This document shows positions 17,420-25,573 of a stretch of 64,000 nucleotides of DNA, in pieces. Position 1 is the first letter of the stretch. Each line of letters begins with the position of its first letter. A program made the position numbers and the translations under genes. Origin of the DNA: SAR202 cluster bacterium bin127 (GTDB lineage: Bacteria; Chloroflexota; Dehalococcoidia; Lucifugimonadales; Lucifugimonadaceae); contig MPNN01000002.1 of NCBI GenBank assembly GCA_002239045.1, positions 124,001-188,000 of the forward strand. Direction: 5' to 3'. Below the pieces are notes generated by a model, which was not told where the DNA came from, made no database searches, and saw only the letters and a program-made list of their open reading frames with translations.

Positions 17420-18057
17420 CCTCGTCGCCGACAGGCAGTACTAGACCGAACCGCATCAACATAACCGAGACCAAACAGTTACTGGTAGAGGGAAATGACG
17501 ACCTGAGAGTGTTCAGGGCTCTGATTGAGACTAAATCTGTCAGCGATATCCAAATTCAAGTGTATGGTGGCAAGCAAAATCTCAAGAGCTTCTTGCGGAA
17601 TTTTGTAGAAGACGACAATTTTGAAAACGTAACATCAATCGGGATACATAGAGATGCTGACACAAACGCCAATGATGCTGAACGCAGCATTCACGGCACT
17701 TTGGACGCACTCAGCCTCCCGAAGCCTTCGTCACCTTTGACGATTGCCCAAATCAACGACTTACCCAGCATCGTCTATCTAGTTGTCCCACATTACAAAA
17801 ACAACGGCTCCATCGAAGACGTGTGTCTCGATTCGGTCAACGATCAGGACATCTTAGGATGCGTCGAAGGATACATGGAATGCTTGGAGTCAGTTTCACC
17901 GGACGAATTCGTGGCCACCCCAAAGGCTCGGACTTATGCGTATCTAGCGTCTAGGAAACCATATAACCTGCGCGTCGGGGAAGCGGCCGATGCGGGCGAG
18001 TGGAATTTCGAAGCCGAATCATTCGAACCGTTACGGAATCTGATCGAACTATTGTGA
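17416..18057 (+). CDS. TOPRIM-like DUF3226-type effector protein
   Basis: A 213-residue protein with an N-terminal TOPRIM-like core: TKQLLVEGNDDLRVFRAL holds the conserved Glu25, and IGIHRDADTNANDAERSI holds the DxD-type pair Asp80/Asp82. This arrangement fits DUF3226 or the related DUF4435 proteins, which are thought to be nucleases. The ATG overlaps the ATPase stop as ATGA. The upstream ATG at 17404 would overlap further and is less likely. In known ATPase-TOPRIM pairs the ATPase restrains or directs the TOPRIM effector; that this holds here is inferred. Confidence 0.8.
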   Translation: MTSSPTGSTRPNRINITETKQLLVEGNDDLRVFRALIETKSVSDIQIQVYGGKQNLKSFLRNFVEDDNFENVTSIGIHRDADTNANDAERSIHGTLDALSLPKPSSPLTIAQINDLPSIVYLVVPHYKNNGSIEDVCLDSVNDQDILGCVEGYMECLESVSPDEFVATPKARTYAYLASRKPYNLRVGEAADAGEWNFEAESFEPLRNLIELL

Positions 18058-18254
18058 TTCTGAAACGCATACACGGTTACACAACCGGCCGATAACTTTC
18101 ATCCGCCACTCCTCTACAAACAGAGACCGTCGCAAACGGGGCGGTCTGAACTCTGTTCCCGAAACTTCAGGGAGCATGGATCCGATTATGCCGGATTTCG
18201 TGCTCTCACGCTAATCAACGTGTTGCTTATACACCTGATTGACAAGGTTGCTCG

Positions 18255-18701
18255 TCACCTGATCCCGCACTCAGCTTTGAGCTCACGAATGGTTTGTCTC
18301 GCACCGTCAACAGCCCTCTCAACCTCATAGACGGAATAAGAGTCTTGGCGGCCGTCAAGCCAATCCCTACCAGCTCCCTCAAGTGTCAGTGCAAACAATT
18401 CAAGTTGAGTACCGCGCAGTCCCCAGTCGGTTCTTCCGGACGCGACGCAACGAGACAACGAATCCGTTGAGTTAAGTATCCAGTCCAAGATTTCAGCCGA
18501 CTCACGTTCCAGCCTTGCGAGTCGCCTGGACTCAGACTCGGGTGTGGAGATTGCCGATGTATATAAAGACCTTGTAGGAGTTCGAGGTTTGTTGCTGTCA
18601 TCGGCTGGGTCAATAATAATTGCAATAGCAATGCCAATGAACACCGGTAGAAATACAAGCCCGAACCCGAAGAACCAAATCAGTTGAGCGCGATCTGACA
18701 T
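18255..18701 (-). CDS. Small single-pass membrane protein, unknown
   Basis: A 148-residue protein with one strong hydrophobic segment at residues 8-31 (LIWFFGFGLVFLPVFIGIAI). It is followed by a polar Ser/Thr stretch and a helical, charged C-terminus. No family is recognised. It starts at ATG 18701 and faces away from the CocE hydrolase gene. A membrane anchor with a cytoplasmic helical domain is the only structural statement possible. Confidence 0.6.
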   Translation of the reverse strand: MSDRAQLIWFFGFGLVFLPVFIGIAIAIIIDPADDSNKPRTPTRSLYTSAISTPESESRRLARLERESAEILDWILNSTDSLSRCVASGRTDWGLRGTQLELFALTLEGAGRDWLDGRQDSYSVYEVERAVDGARQTIRELKAECGIR

Positions 18702-18889
18702 ATGCCGATGCCCCTGTGCGGTGGAAGCATCAGCGTCTTGCCACAGAAGCGTGAAGGTTCCAACATTCCGCGCAGGGGGCGGCGTGCTTCTGCTTCCAAA
18801 ACCTTGGTAAGTTGGAACACTTCTCTGGCGATTTCAACCTTACAACACAACGACTGTCCATCCTCCCCAATTTCCCATATCATCCCACC

Positions 18890-20605
18890 ATGACTACTTT
18901 CACATCAGGCCTCACTATCACCCGCGACGCTGAGTGCACCACACGCGACGGAACGATCCTGCGCGGCGATATCTACTACCAACCCGACTCCGGACCCCAA
19001 CCCGTCCTAGTCTGCCGAACCCCATACAACAAGCTCACTCCTCGCTACCAAGAGCACGCAACCGATATAGCCAAGGGTGGTTATACGGTCGTTGTCCAGG
19101 ACATGCGGGGCCGGTACGCCTCCGATGGCGAATACTTCTGGATGTGGCGAGACAAGCACGAGACCACGGACATTGAAGACGGCTACGACACCATCGAATG
19201 GGCCGCCGAACTGCCCCAATCCGATGGACGAGTCGGAACTTGGGGTCACTCCAATGCCTCATGGGCAATCTGGATGGCCCTCCACTCCAACCCGCCGAGT
19301 TTAGCGGCGGCGCTCGCATCCGGCATTTCGATGAATATGCTCGACATCACTTTTGGTGTTTGGGAGACTGGTCGCCGCCTCGAATGGACGTACATGATGG
19401 CGGCCGATGTTCGACGTCGCGAGGGGCGCACCGACGGACCCGCTGATCCTATAGAAGCCACGTTCCGGTGGAACGCCGTGGAGCGTTCGAAATACATCTG
19501 GTGGTTGCCGCTTTACGACATCCCGGAGCACGTCTTTGCCAGCTTGACTGAGCAGTACCAGACCTTCCTGCGCAACACAAATCAAGATTTCATGCGCTTC
19601 GACGAGGCCCATTCAAAGGTCGAAGTTCCGGTTATGCAGATCACCGGATGGTGGGACCGCCTCATCGGAACGATCGACAACTACGAAGGACTTATCATCG
19701 ACGGCGATCCAAATCTACGCGATCAGCACCGTCTCATCGTCGGTCCGTGGGGGCACGACGCCACAAACTACACCGGAAACGTTGGACCGATCAACTATGG
19801 CACGAACGCCGAGACTACCTACGCCGACCTCATCGTCCGCTGGTACGACTACGCCCTAAAGGACACCGACAACGGCATGTCTGAAGAGAAGCCGGTCCAA
19901 CTCTTCGTCCTGAACCGCAACGAATGGGTCGGTGCTGACGCATGGCCGCTGCCGGATACGCAGTTCACCGACCTCTATCTCTCGTCATTCGGCGAGGCCA
20001 ATACTGCCCAAGGTGACGGCATGTTGACGTTCGACCAACAGCCTGGTGCTGCCTCCGACGAGTTCGAATACGACCCTCGCGACCCAGTCATGTCGCTGAT
20101 GCACCAGAACTCCCAGTCCATTCCCATCGACCAAGCGCCCAACGACCATCGGCAAGACGTCCTCGTATACGAGACGGAACCTATGCCTGAGGACCTCGAC
20201 GTCATCGGTCCCGTTCGCCTCAAACTTTGGGCGGCGACTGATGCCCCCGAGACCGATTTCGCAGTTAAGCTGGCGATCGTGCACGAAGACGGACTGTGCA
20301 TGAATCTCACCTACGGCATCATGCGGACGCGGTACCGCGATGGCTATGATCGCGTTGCCTTTACGGAACCTGGTGTGCCGTACGAATACGACATCAAATT
20401 GAACCCAATCGGTTGCCGGTTCTTGAAGGGGCAAAGCATCCGTCTCTATGTAACGAGTTCAGATTTTCCGAATTTCGATCGCAATCACAACACGGGTAAA
20501 GACTACTGGTCGGACACTCAGTTGCGAGTTGCGCATCAGACCATTTACCACACCGATGAAATGCCCTCACGGTTGATCCTCCCGGTAATACCAGCTGAAG
20601 AGTAG
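18890..20605 (+). CDS. CocE/NonD family hydrolase (X-Pro dipeptidyl-peptidase-like)
   Basis: A 571-residue S15-type alpha/beta hydrolase. The nucleophile Ser121 is in GTWGHSNAS, a variant of the usual GxSYxG. The acid is expected in ITGWWDRLIGT and the His in IVGPWGHDATN. QDMRGRYASDGEY near residue 70 is the typical strand before the nucleophile. The C-terminal third is the jelly-roll domain of the X-Pro/CocE group, with DLDVIGPVRLKLWAATDAP. Family members cleave acyl or amide bonds, including Xaa-Pro peptides and esters. ATG 18890 is chosen because the conserved part begins there; the frame opens at 18812. No signal peptide is seen. Confidence 0.86.
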   Translation: MTTFTSGLTITRDAECTTRDGTILRGDIYYQPDSGPQPVLVCRTPYNKLTPRYQEHATDIAKGGYTVVVQDMRGRYASDGEYFWMWRDKHETTDIEDGYDTIEWAAELPQSDGRVGTWGHSNASWAIWMALHSNPPSLAAALASGISMNMLDITFGVWETGRRLEWTYMMAADVRRREGRTDGPADPIEATFRWNAVERSKYIWWLPLYDIPEHVFASLTEQYQTFLRNTNQDFMRFDEAHSKVEVPVMQITGWWDRLIGTIDNYEGLIIDGDPNLRDQHRLIVGPWGHDATNYTGNVGPINYGTNAETTYADLIVRWYDYALKDTDNGMSEEKPVQLFVLNRNEWVGADAWPLPDTQFTDLYLSSFGEANTAQGDGMLTFDQQPGAASDEFEYDPRDPVMSLMHQNSQSIPIDQAPNDHRQDVLVYETEPMPEDLDVIGPVRLKLWAATDAPETDFAVKLAIVHEDGLCMNLTYGIMRTRYRDGYDRVAFTEPGVPYEYDIKLNPIGCRFLKGQSIRLYVTSSDFPNFDRNHNTGKDYWSDTQLRVAHQTIYHTDEMPSRLILPVIPAEE

Positions 20606-20612
20606 TAAAGGC

Positions 20613-20638
20613 AGGGAATTATAACCCTGTGACTCCAA
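20613..20638 (+). repeat. 26-bp inverted repeat, left copy
   Basis: This stretch contains TATAACCCTGTGACTCCAA. Its reverse complement, with one mismatch over 26 bp, occurs at 23687-23712. The two copies face each other across 3.07 kb that contains the transposase and the damaged tRNA-like sequences. This copy starts 8 bp after the hydrolase stop. Confidence 0.75.
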
Positions 20639-20690
20639 ACTCCAGATGCGTGACAAGTGGGACGCTTCGATGAATCCGACACCAGAAACC

Positions 20691-21125
20691 CTATCTACCC
20701 AAGGTCTCCTGCACGTCCCATTTCAAAGTCGCCAATTCTTCGCAGTAAGACAACGGGACTTCAGCACTGGCGTAGTAAATGTTGGCGCCCGTTCGGTCTT
20801 TGATGTCGAGAATCTGTCGCCTATGGTCTTCTTCCAGTGAAGCGATGATCGGATTGTCCGTGATGCTTCTCATCACAGAATGGATTGTGGGCAACACATG
20901 CTGTCTCTCTCCGTCAGCAAGCTTGATCCTGAACCGTCGACATGTGCCTGATATTCTTTCGAAGTCGTGCATTAAGTCGTCTATGTAAATGATTGCTAAT
21001 CCTTCATCCACGTCGGCTAAATCGTTCCTATCGTCGTCTTTTTCCTCGTAGGGTCCGCACGCCATAGACGCAACCGCAAGAACCAACATCGAGCCGAGAA
21101 GGATATGCCACGTCGATCTATTCAT
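20691..21125 (-). CDS. Putative lipoprotein, unknown
   Basis: From ATG 21125 the protein has 144 residues and a lipoprotein signal: NRSTWHILLG, a hydrophobic core and the lipobox AVASMAC. The mature part is acidic (EEKDDDRNDLADVDEG), then helical with two further cysteines. No family is recognised. The open frame upstream to 21269 is not needed and lacks a signal peptide. Membrane-anchored on the outer face by lipidation is the main inference. Confidence 0.65.
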   Translation of the reverse strand: MNRSTWHILLGSMLVLAVASMACGPYEEKDDDRNDLADVDEGLAIIYIDDLMHDFERISGTCRRFRIKLADGERQHVLPTIHSVMRSITDNPIIASLEEDHRRQILDIKDRTGANIYYASAEVPLSYCEELATLKWDVQETLGR

Positions 21126-21196
21126 CTTGTCAATGCTCGATTCACTCGCTTCATGCTCAGCAGGATATTTGGATGTGAGAAGCGCACCACGACATT

Positions 21197-21394
21197 CTAG
21201 GTCCCACACGTGCCCAGTGCAATGAAACCCAGAAGTAGGATTGCGCCGATCACCAGCACAACAACGCATCCTATTTTGTTGGTTTGGCTTTTTTCAGCGT
21301 GGTTTTCGCAGAAATCACCGTCACCGGCGATTGGCACGTTGCAAATGCCGCCCAGTTCGTCATATTTGCAACGTTTGGGAGTTGAGGTTCTCAT
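21197..21394 (-). CDS. Small membrane protein with Cys/His N-terminus
   Basis: A 65-residue protein. The N-terminus RCKYDELGGICN...GDFCENH carries three Cys and a His that could bind zinc. It is followed by one transmembrane helix (KIGCVVVLVIGAILLLGFIA). The start ATG overlaps the previous stop as ATGA, which supports translation of both genes. Function unknown. Confidence 0.6.
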   Translation of the reverse strand: MRTSTPKRCKYDELGGICNVPIAGDGDFCENHAEKSQTNKIGCVVVLVIGAILLLGFIALGTCGT

Positions 21395-21588
21395 TCAGTT
21401 TCAGGAACCGAATCTCGGACTGTCTTTGCCTGCTCAGGCGTGAGACCGAATATCGCCTCTGCGACTTCATCCGGGTCCGCCCAATGCTCGTACTCGTAGT
21501 CGCCTTTCACGCCTAGACGTTCTGCTGTTTCGGCGTCCAGCACCATCCCATCCTTGTAGACGTAGCCTTTACTGTCTTTGCCTGTCAT
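21391..21588 (-). CDS. Small acidic protein, unknown
   Basis: A 65-residue hydrophilic protein starting MTGKDSKGYVYKDGMVLDAE. It has no hydrophobic segment. Its TGA overlaps the ATG of the small membrane protein gene by four bases, so the pair is probably one operon. No family recognised. It might be a soluble partner of the membrane protein. Confidence 0.55.
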   Translation of the reverse strand: MTGKDSKGYVYKDGMVLDAETAERLGVKGDYEYEHWADPDEVAEAIFGLTPEQAKTVRDSVPETE

Positions 21589-21669
21589 GTAACCATCTTC
21601 TGTCTGTCTACGACAACCTTGTCGTGTCAGTTTACAGACGACCGACTTCGGTAGTCTTTGTTGTTAGGC

Positions 21670-21742
21670 GGGGTGAGGTCTGGTGACCACCGGTGACTGC
21701 CAATTTCTCGGTAGATGGGTTCGACCCCCATTCACCCCGCCA
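21670..21742 (+). pseudogene. Degenerate tRNA-like sequence 1
   Basis: The 3' half looks like a tRNA: T arm ATGGG-TTCGACC-CCCAT, acceptor strand TCACCCC pairing with GGGGTGA at 21670, then G and an encoded CCA. Complementarity extends to ten pairs if GGC (21667) and GCC are included. No D arm and no five-pair anticodon stem can be drawn, and the body is about three bases short. It looks like a tRNA remnant rather than a working gene. Confidence 0.5.
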
Positions 21743-21780
21743 AGTGGCAAGGACCTCTGCGTGTACCCTGCCAAATAGGT

Positions 21781-21856
21781 GCCCCTGAAGCTCAATGGAT
21801 GAGCGTGGCTTTAGCGAAGACCAAGGTTGCGGGTTCGATTCCCGTCAGGGGCACCA
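21781..21856 (+). tRNA. tRNA-like sequence 2 (Arg-like, abnormal anticodon arm)
   Basis: Acceptor GCCCCTG/CAGGGGC, D stem GCTC/GAGC, T arm GCGGG-TTCGATT-CCCGT, discriminator A and encoded CCA are all present. The D loop is one base short. The anticodon arm TGGCT...GACCA has a C-A mismatch and an eight-base loop TTAGCGAA. The body resembles tRNA-Arg; GCG in the loop would be an Arg anticodon, but the frame of the loop is uncertain. It may be a decayed tRNA or an unusual one. It lies beside the transposase gene, 40 bp after tRNA-like sequence 1. Confidence 0.5.
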
Positions 21857-21984
21857 GCGTAGTTCCCGATTCTATCAGTTGTTTGAATTTCATTGTTTCA
21901 AAAATTCTGCATGTCCCGCAATGCGCTTGAAACTCGGTTTGAACGTCGCCTAGTGCGCCGAGAAAACTGAATTGTATCCATTGT

Positions 21985-22935
21985 TCAGGTCGTTCTTTTG
22001 CGTTCCGCACCTAGGACGACCGCCGTCATTTGATCTTCGGTATCGAGCGGACGGACGTTGTGTCTGCCCTCGAACTCCGAGACATATCTGTGCAGGTGCT
22101 TCGCGCTCATCCAGTGGTAGGTCCCGACATAGCCGCGCTTCAGGTTCGCCCAGAACGACTCGATGCCGTTGGTGTGGGCTTGTCCATCCACGTATTCTTT
22201 GACGCTGTGCTTGACCGCCTGATGAGGACGCGGGAGACCGCGGTACGACCCGTGCTCGTCGGTGTAGACCACCGACTCGACTTCGGTGTTGACAGCGATG
22301 AAACCCTGCAAGGCGTTCTTGTCGGTGGAGCCAGGAACTTCCGCGACGACCATGCCTGTGTCTCGGTCTTTCATGCCGACAGCGGCGGTCTTGCCTGACG
22401 GTCCTCTACCAAATCCCTCTTCCTTCAACTGACGACGCTTGGCGTTGGACATGTTGGCGACCTTCCCGCCAATGTAGGTTTCGTCAACTTCGACCGGACC
22501 CTGAAACATCTGAGGTTGTGTTTCCATAGCCTTGCGGATGCGGTGCGCCATGTGCCAAGCGTTCTTGTAGGCGATGCCCAACTCGCGGTGGAGTTTCATG
22601 GCTGAGATGCCCTTGAGGTTCGTGGTGTAGAGATAGATGGCTATGCACCACTGAGACACGGGCAACTTGGAGTCGTGCATGATGGTGTCGGTCTTGACCG
22701 TGAAGTTCTTCCCGCAAGCCTTTCGGTCTTTGCATCTCCACCTGCGTAGAGTGCCGCGACGCTTGAGTTCCGAGACGTTCTGGTTGCCGCATGACGGGCA
22801 TGTGATCCCGCGAGACCACCGCTTCGAGATGATCCATTCCTGAGCGGAATCTTCATCGCTGAAGATACGTGCCGCGTCCAAGAAGGTGATGCCTTTGCGG
22901 TACGACTGGCCGGGTCCTGTGGTTTTTCCGAACAT
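21985..22935 (-). CDS. IS1595-family DDE transposase
   Basis: A 316-residue transposase. The N-terminus has a zinc ribbon (CPSCGNQNVSELKRRGTLRRW then CKDRKAC), followed by KLPVSQWCIAIYLY and the helix region. The catalytic residues are in VDETYIGGK, YTDEHGSY and HTNGIESFWANLKRGY. This order is that of ISXO2/IS1595 transposases. ATG 22935 fits the family start; the frame extends to 23217 without family similarity. I could not find matching terminal inverted repeats close to either end, so the element borders are unset. Confidence 0.92.
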   Translation of the reverse strand: MFGKTTGPGQSYRKGITFLDAARIFSDEDSAQEWIISKRWSRGITCPSCGNQNVSELKRRGTLRRWRCKDRKACGKNFTVKTDTIMHDSKLPVSQWCIAIYLYTTNLKGISAMKLHRELGIAYKNAWHMAHRIRKAMETQPQMFQGPVEVDETYIGGKVANMSNAKRRQLKEEGFGRGPSGKTAAVGMKDRDTGMVVAEVPGSTDKNALQGFIAVNTEVESVVYTDEHGSYRGLPRPHQAVKHSVKEYVDGQAHTNGIESFWANLKRGYVGTYHWMSAKHLHRYVSEFEGRHNVRPLDTEDQMTAVVLGAERKRTT

Positions 22936-22941
22936 AACTCC

Positions 22942-22970
22942 ATTATATCGTGGAATGCCTCCAAAAGCAA
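22942..22970 (-). promoter_or_regulatory. Strong sigma-70-like promoter of the transposase gene
   Basis: On the minus strand TTGCTT and TATAAT are separated by 17 bp. The TATAAT is only six bases before the ATG, so transcription would begin at or near the start codon. The transposase mRNA is therefore probably leaderless, although GGAG lies in the gap. Confidence 0.6.
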
Positions 22971-23068
22971 GTTTTACAAAGAGATGAACAGATTGTAATG
23001 GAGTCACAGATCGAGCACGAAAATCACGGAAGTGTCCAAACGACCGCGACCCGTATAATCTGACACAC

Positions 23069-23106
23069 GAGAAGGCGGCACGTTTTTGGTGCCGCCTTCT
23101 CGTTTT
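23069..23106 (+). terminator. Intrinsic terminator hairpin with its own upstream TATAAT
   Basis: GAGAAGGCGGCAC pairs perfectly with GTGCCGCCTTCTC (13 bp, seven-base loop), followed by GTTTT. A TATAAT lies at 23055-23060 just before it, so a very short transcript could start and stop here. No gene ends upstream on the + strand, so what it terminates is unclear. The rest of 22971-23398 shows no gene. Confidence 0.65.
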
Positions 23107-23398
23107 AGCCGCCGCCCAAACCGATTGAACAGCGGGTTCAATCCGTACTGACGGCGCAGGTAAGGAGGTGCCCCGTGGTAATCGACGAGCAAACTCGAAA
23201 AGCTCTAGCCAACCCAAACAACGTTAGGTAAGGGGTGTAAGGGTGGGATCCTGTGGCGGGTCGTCGTTGTCCAAACCTCGGCTCGCCTAGGATGGTTGCC
23301 TCTTTTTCTCCTCAACCCTTTGTTAACAGTTCCGAGGACAAATTGCAAGTCGCCGCGGAAGCTAGAATGACAGGACCAACCATCAAAGGGAGAACCAG

Positions 23399-23683
23399 AT
23401 GAACGATTGGGATGATGACAACGACTGGCTACGTGACCCAGACTTTTTGACTACTCTAGGTCACTTTCTTGCAGTCGTGGCGTGTGTCATGGTCGAACAG
23501 GACGAAGATGGTCAATTTTGGCAGTCGAAAATTGATGAATGGTTGGCTGTTGTTTCCCGTGCACAAACTCTCGATTCTGAACAACTAACCGATGTTGCAG
23601 CGATATGCGTTCTGCTCCGCAAACAGGTGGAGCAGACCACCAGCGAGTGGGAGCAAATTCTTGAATGGCGTTCACAGATTTAG
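23399..23683 (+). CDS. Small acidic protein, unknown
   Basis: A 94-residue very acidic protein starting MNDWDDDNDWLRDPDF, with helical composition and no membrane segment. ATG 23399 has GGGAG about eight bases upstream. It ends 40 bp before the NCS2 permease gene, with the right copy of the 26-bp inverted repeat in between. No family recognised. Confidence 0.6.
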   Translation: MNDWDDDNDWLRDPDFLTTLGHFLAVVACVMVEQDEDGQFWQSKIDEWLAVVSRAQTLDSEQLTDVAAICVLLRKQVEQTTSEWEQILEWRSQI

Positions 23684-23686
23684 TCC

Positions 23687-23712
23687 TTGGAGTCACAGGG
23701 TTATAAGTCCCT
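23687..23712 (-). repeat. 26-bp inverted repeat, right copy
   Basis: Reverse complement of 20613-20638 with one mismatch. It sits between the small acidic gene and the permease start, and overlaps the region just upstream of the permease ribosome-binding site. Confidence 0.75.
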
Positions 23713-23723
23713 AAAGGAAGACC

Positions 23724-25460
23724 ATGGCGAGAACAAATTCGCATGTGCGGTACGAGCCGAATGAAAACCCGCCGCCGTTGGTGTCAATCGGCGCAGGAAT
23801 ACAAGCCACCGTTTTAATCGTCACACCGGTCGTATTGACCGTCGTGATCGTCGCGCGGATAGCGGACGTGTCAGAGGCCTATATGACGTGGGGCGTATTC
23901 GCGGCAATGATAATCAGCGGTTTGACCACCATTTTGCAGGTTGTGCGCGTGGGAAAAATCGGATCGGGATACGTTCTGATCATGGGCACGTCGGCGGCAT
24001 TTATAGCGGTGTGCGTCGCGGCATTGGTGAAGGCTGGTCCCGCGACGATGGCGAGTTTGATCATCGTTTCTTCAATCATCCAGTTTTTCCTCGCGGCGCG
24101 GCTGTCGTTGCTCAGAAGAATTTTCACCCCTACTGTGGCGGGTACGGTGATCATGTTGATCGCGGCAACGGTAGCACCGATATTGTTCAACTCGTTCGGG
24201 GACGTGCCTGAGGACACGTCTGACATCGCGGCCCCGTTGGCGGTTCTTGCCACGTTGATAACGGTTACTGTTCTAGTTCTTCGGGGTCCTTCTTCGCTTC
24301 GGTTATGGTCGCCGATCATTGGAGTGGCCGTCGGTTGTATCGTCGGGGTGCCGTTCGGCCTTTACGACATTCAAACGGTGATCGATGCCCAGTGGATCGG
24401 CGTGCCGTTCCAATCATGGCCCGGCATAGATGTAACCCCAGGGGTCGAGTTCTGGGCCTTATTGCCCGCTTTCGTGATCGTGACGATCATCGGCGCGATC
24501 GAGACGATCGGCGATGGAGTGGCGATACAGAGAGTGTCTCGGCGCGAGCCGCGCGCCACGGATTTCCGAGTGGTACAAGGCGCGTTGAATACGGATGGAG
24601 TCGGCAACCTGTTATCCGGAATACTCGGCACCTTGCCCAACACGACGTATTCGACAAGCATCTCTCTTGCGGAAGTGACCGGCGTGGCTGCTAGACGCGT
24701 CGGCGTTGTGATTGGCGTCGCGTTTCTTGTGCTGGCGTTCTTTCCAAAAGTCGCTGCTGTGATCATCGCGATTCCGGCTCCTGTCGCGGCGGCGTACATA
24801 ATGGTGCTCATTGCTTTGCTCTTTTTGCAGGGAATGAGGATCGTTATTCAAGACGGGTTGGACTACCGCAAGGCTCTGATCGTCGGTCTCGCGTTTTGGG
24901 TGGGAGTAGGCTTTCAAAACCAGTGGATATTCCCAGAGTTGCTTGGCGACGGATTCTTAGGGGTGTTGCTCGGCAACGGCATGACTTCGGGTTCATTGGT
25001 GGCCATTGTCGCCATGCTATTTATGGAGGTCACAGCGCCCAGACGGAAGCGCATTAAGGTGGCGCTGGAAACGGGGTCGCTACCGCAACTCACCGATTTC
25101 TTGCGTGGTTTCGCTTCATCCGCTAGTTGGGATGAAGCAAGCCAGAATCGGATCGTTCTTGTTGGTGAGGAGACGTTGACGAGTCTTTTGGATGACCCGA
25201 ACAACGCATCTGAAAGTGACGATTCCAGGCGACTGGTGGTGGCAGCTCATTCGGTGGGGCGAGAAATCGAGTTGGAGTTTGTCGCAGCTTCCGAAACCGA
25301 GAATCTCGAGGATCAGTTGTCGTACTTGGGTGAGACCCCAGACATCGCGGACGATCGGGAGATCTCGTTCAGGTTGTTGCGGCACTATGCAACTTCAGTC
25401 CGACATCAGAAATATCACGGCGTAGATGTCGTCACGGTCAACGTCGAGCGGATGGCATGA
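23724..25460 (+). CDS. NCS2 nucleobase permease with a C-terminal ATPase-like extension
   Basis: A 578-residue protein. Residues 20-445 form a xanthine/uracil permease with about 12-14 hydrophobic segments. The NCS2 signature is GALNTDGVGNLLSGILGTLPNTT near residue 290, and AIETIGDG near 257 holds the conserved Glu. After residue 450 comes a soluble part of about 130 residues (LRGFASSASWDE, NRIVLVGEETLTSLL, RRLVVAAHSVGREIELEFV, FRLLRHYATSVRHQKYHG). The strand/helix pattern resembles a degenerate GHKL/anti-sigma ATPase fold, which is not standard for NCS2. Start ATG has GGAAG upstream. Transport of a purine or pyrimidine with cation is the family role. Confidence 0.86.
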   Translation: MARTNSHVRYEPNENPPPLVSIGAGIQATVLIVTPVVLTVVIVARIADVSEAYMTWGVFAAMIISGLTTILQVVRVGKIGSGYVLIMGTSAAFIAVCVAALVKAGPATMASLIIVSSIIQFFLAARLSLLRRIFTPTVAGTVIMLIAATVAPILFNSFGDVPEDTSDIAAPLAVLATLITVTVLVLRGPSSLRLWSPIIGVAVGCIVGVPFGLYDIQTVIDAQWIGVPFQSWPGIDVTPGVEFWALLPAFVIVTIIGAIETIGDGVAIQRVSRREPRATDFRVVQGALNTDGVGNLLSGILGTLPNTTYSTSISLAEVTGVAARRVGVVIGVAFLVLAFFPKVAAVIIAIPAPVAAAYIMVLIALLFLQGMRIVIQDGLDYRKALIVGLAFWVGVGFQNQWIFPELLGDGFLGVLLGNGMTSGSLVAIVAMLFMEVTAPRRKRIKVALETGSLPQLTDFLRGFASSASWDEASQNRIVLVGEETLTSLLDDPNNASESDDSRRLVVAAHSVGREIELEFVAASETENLEDQLSYLGETPDIADDREISFRLLRHYATSVRHQKYHGVDVVTVNVERMA

Positions 25461-25573
25461 CGATCGGATTATCACTTGGCATTGCCTGCGTGACCGGTGC
25501 ATGAGGGCGTGTGAAGGCGCGTTATCCTAGATTTGACGATACTGCCACGACGAATCAACAGAAATAACTTGCC

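Noticed and set aside
18120-18155. Terminator after the TOPRIM gene (AGACCG...CGGTCT hairpin)
   Set aside because: The stem is short and no U tract follows, so it is not listed as a feature.
21670-21742. 3' end of a tmRNA
   Set aside because: The T arm and CCA ending resemble one, but no matching 5' acceptor half or tag-coding region lies about 350 bases upstream; that stretch holds small genes on the other strand.
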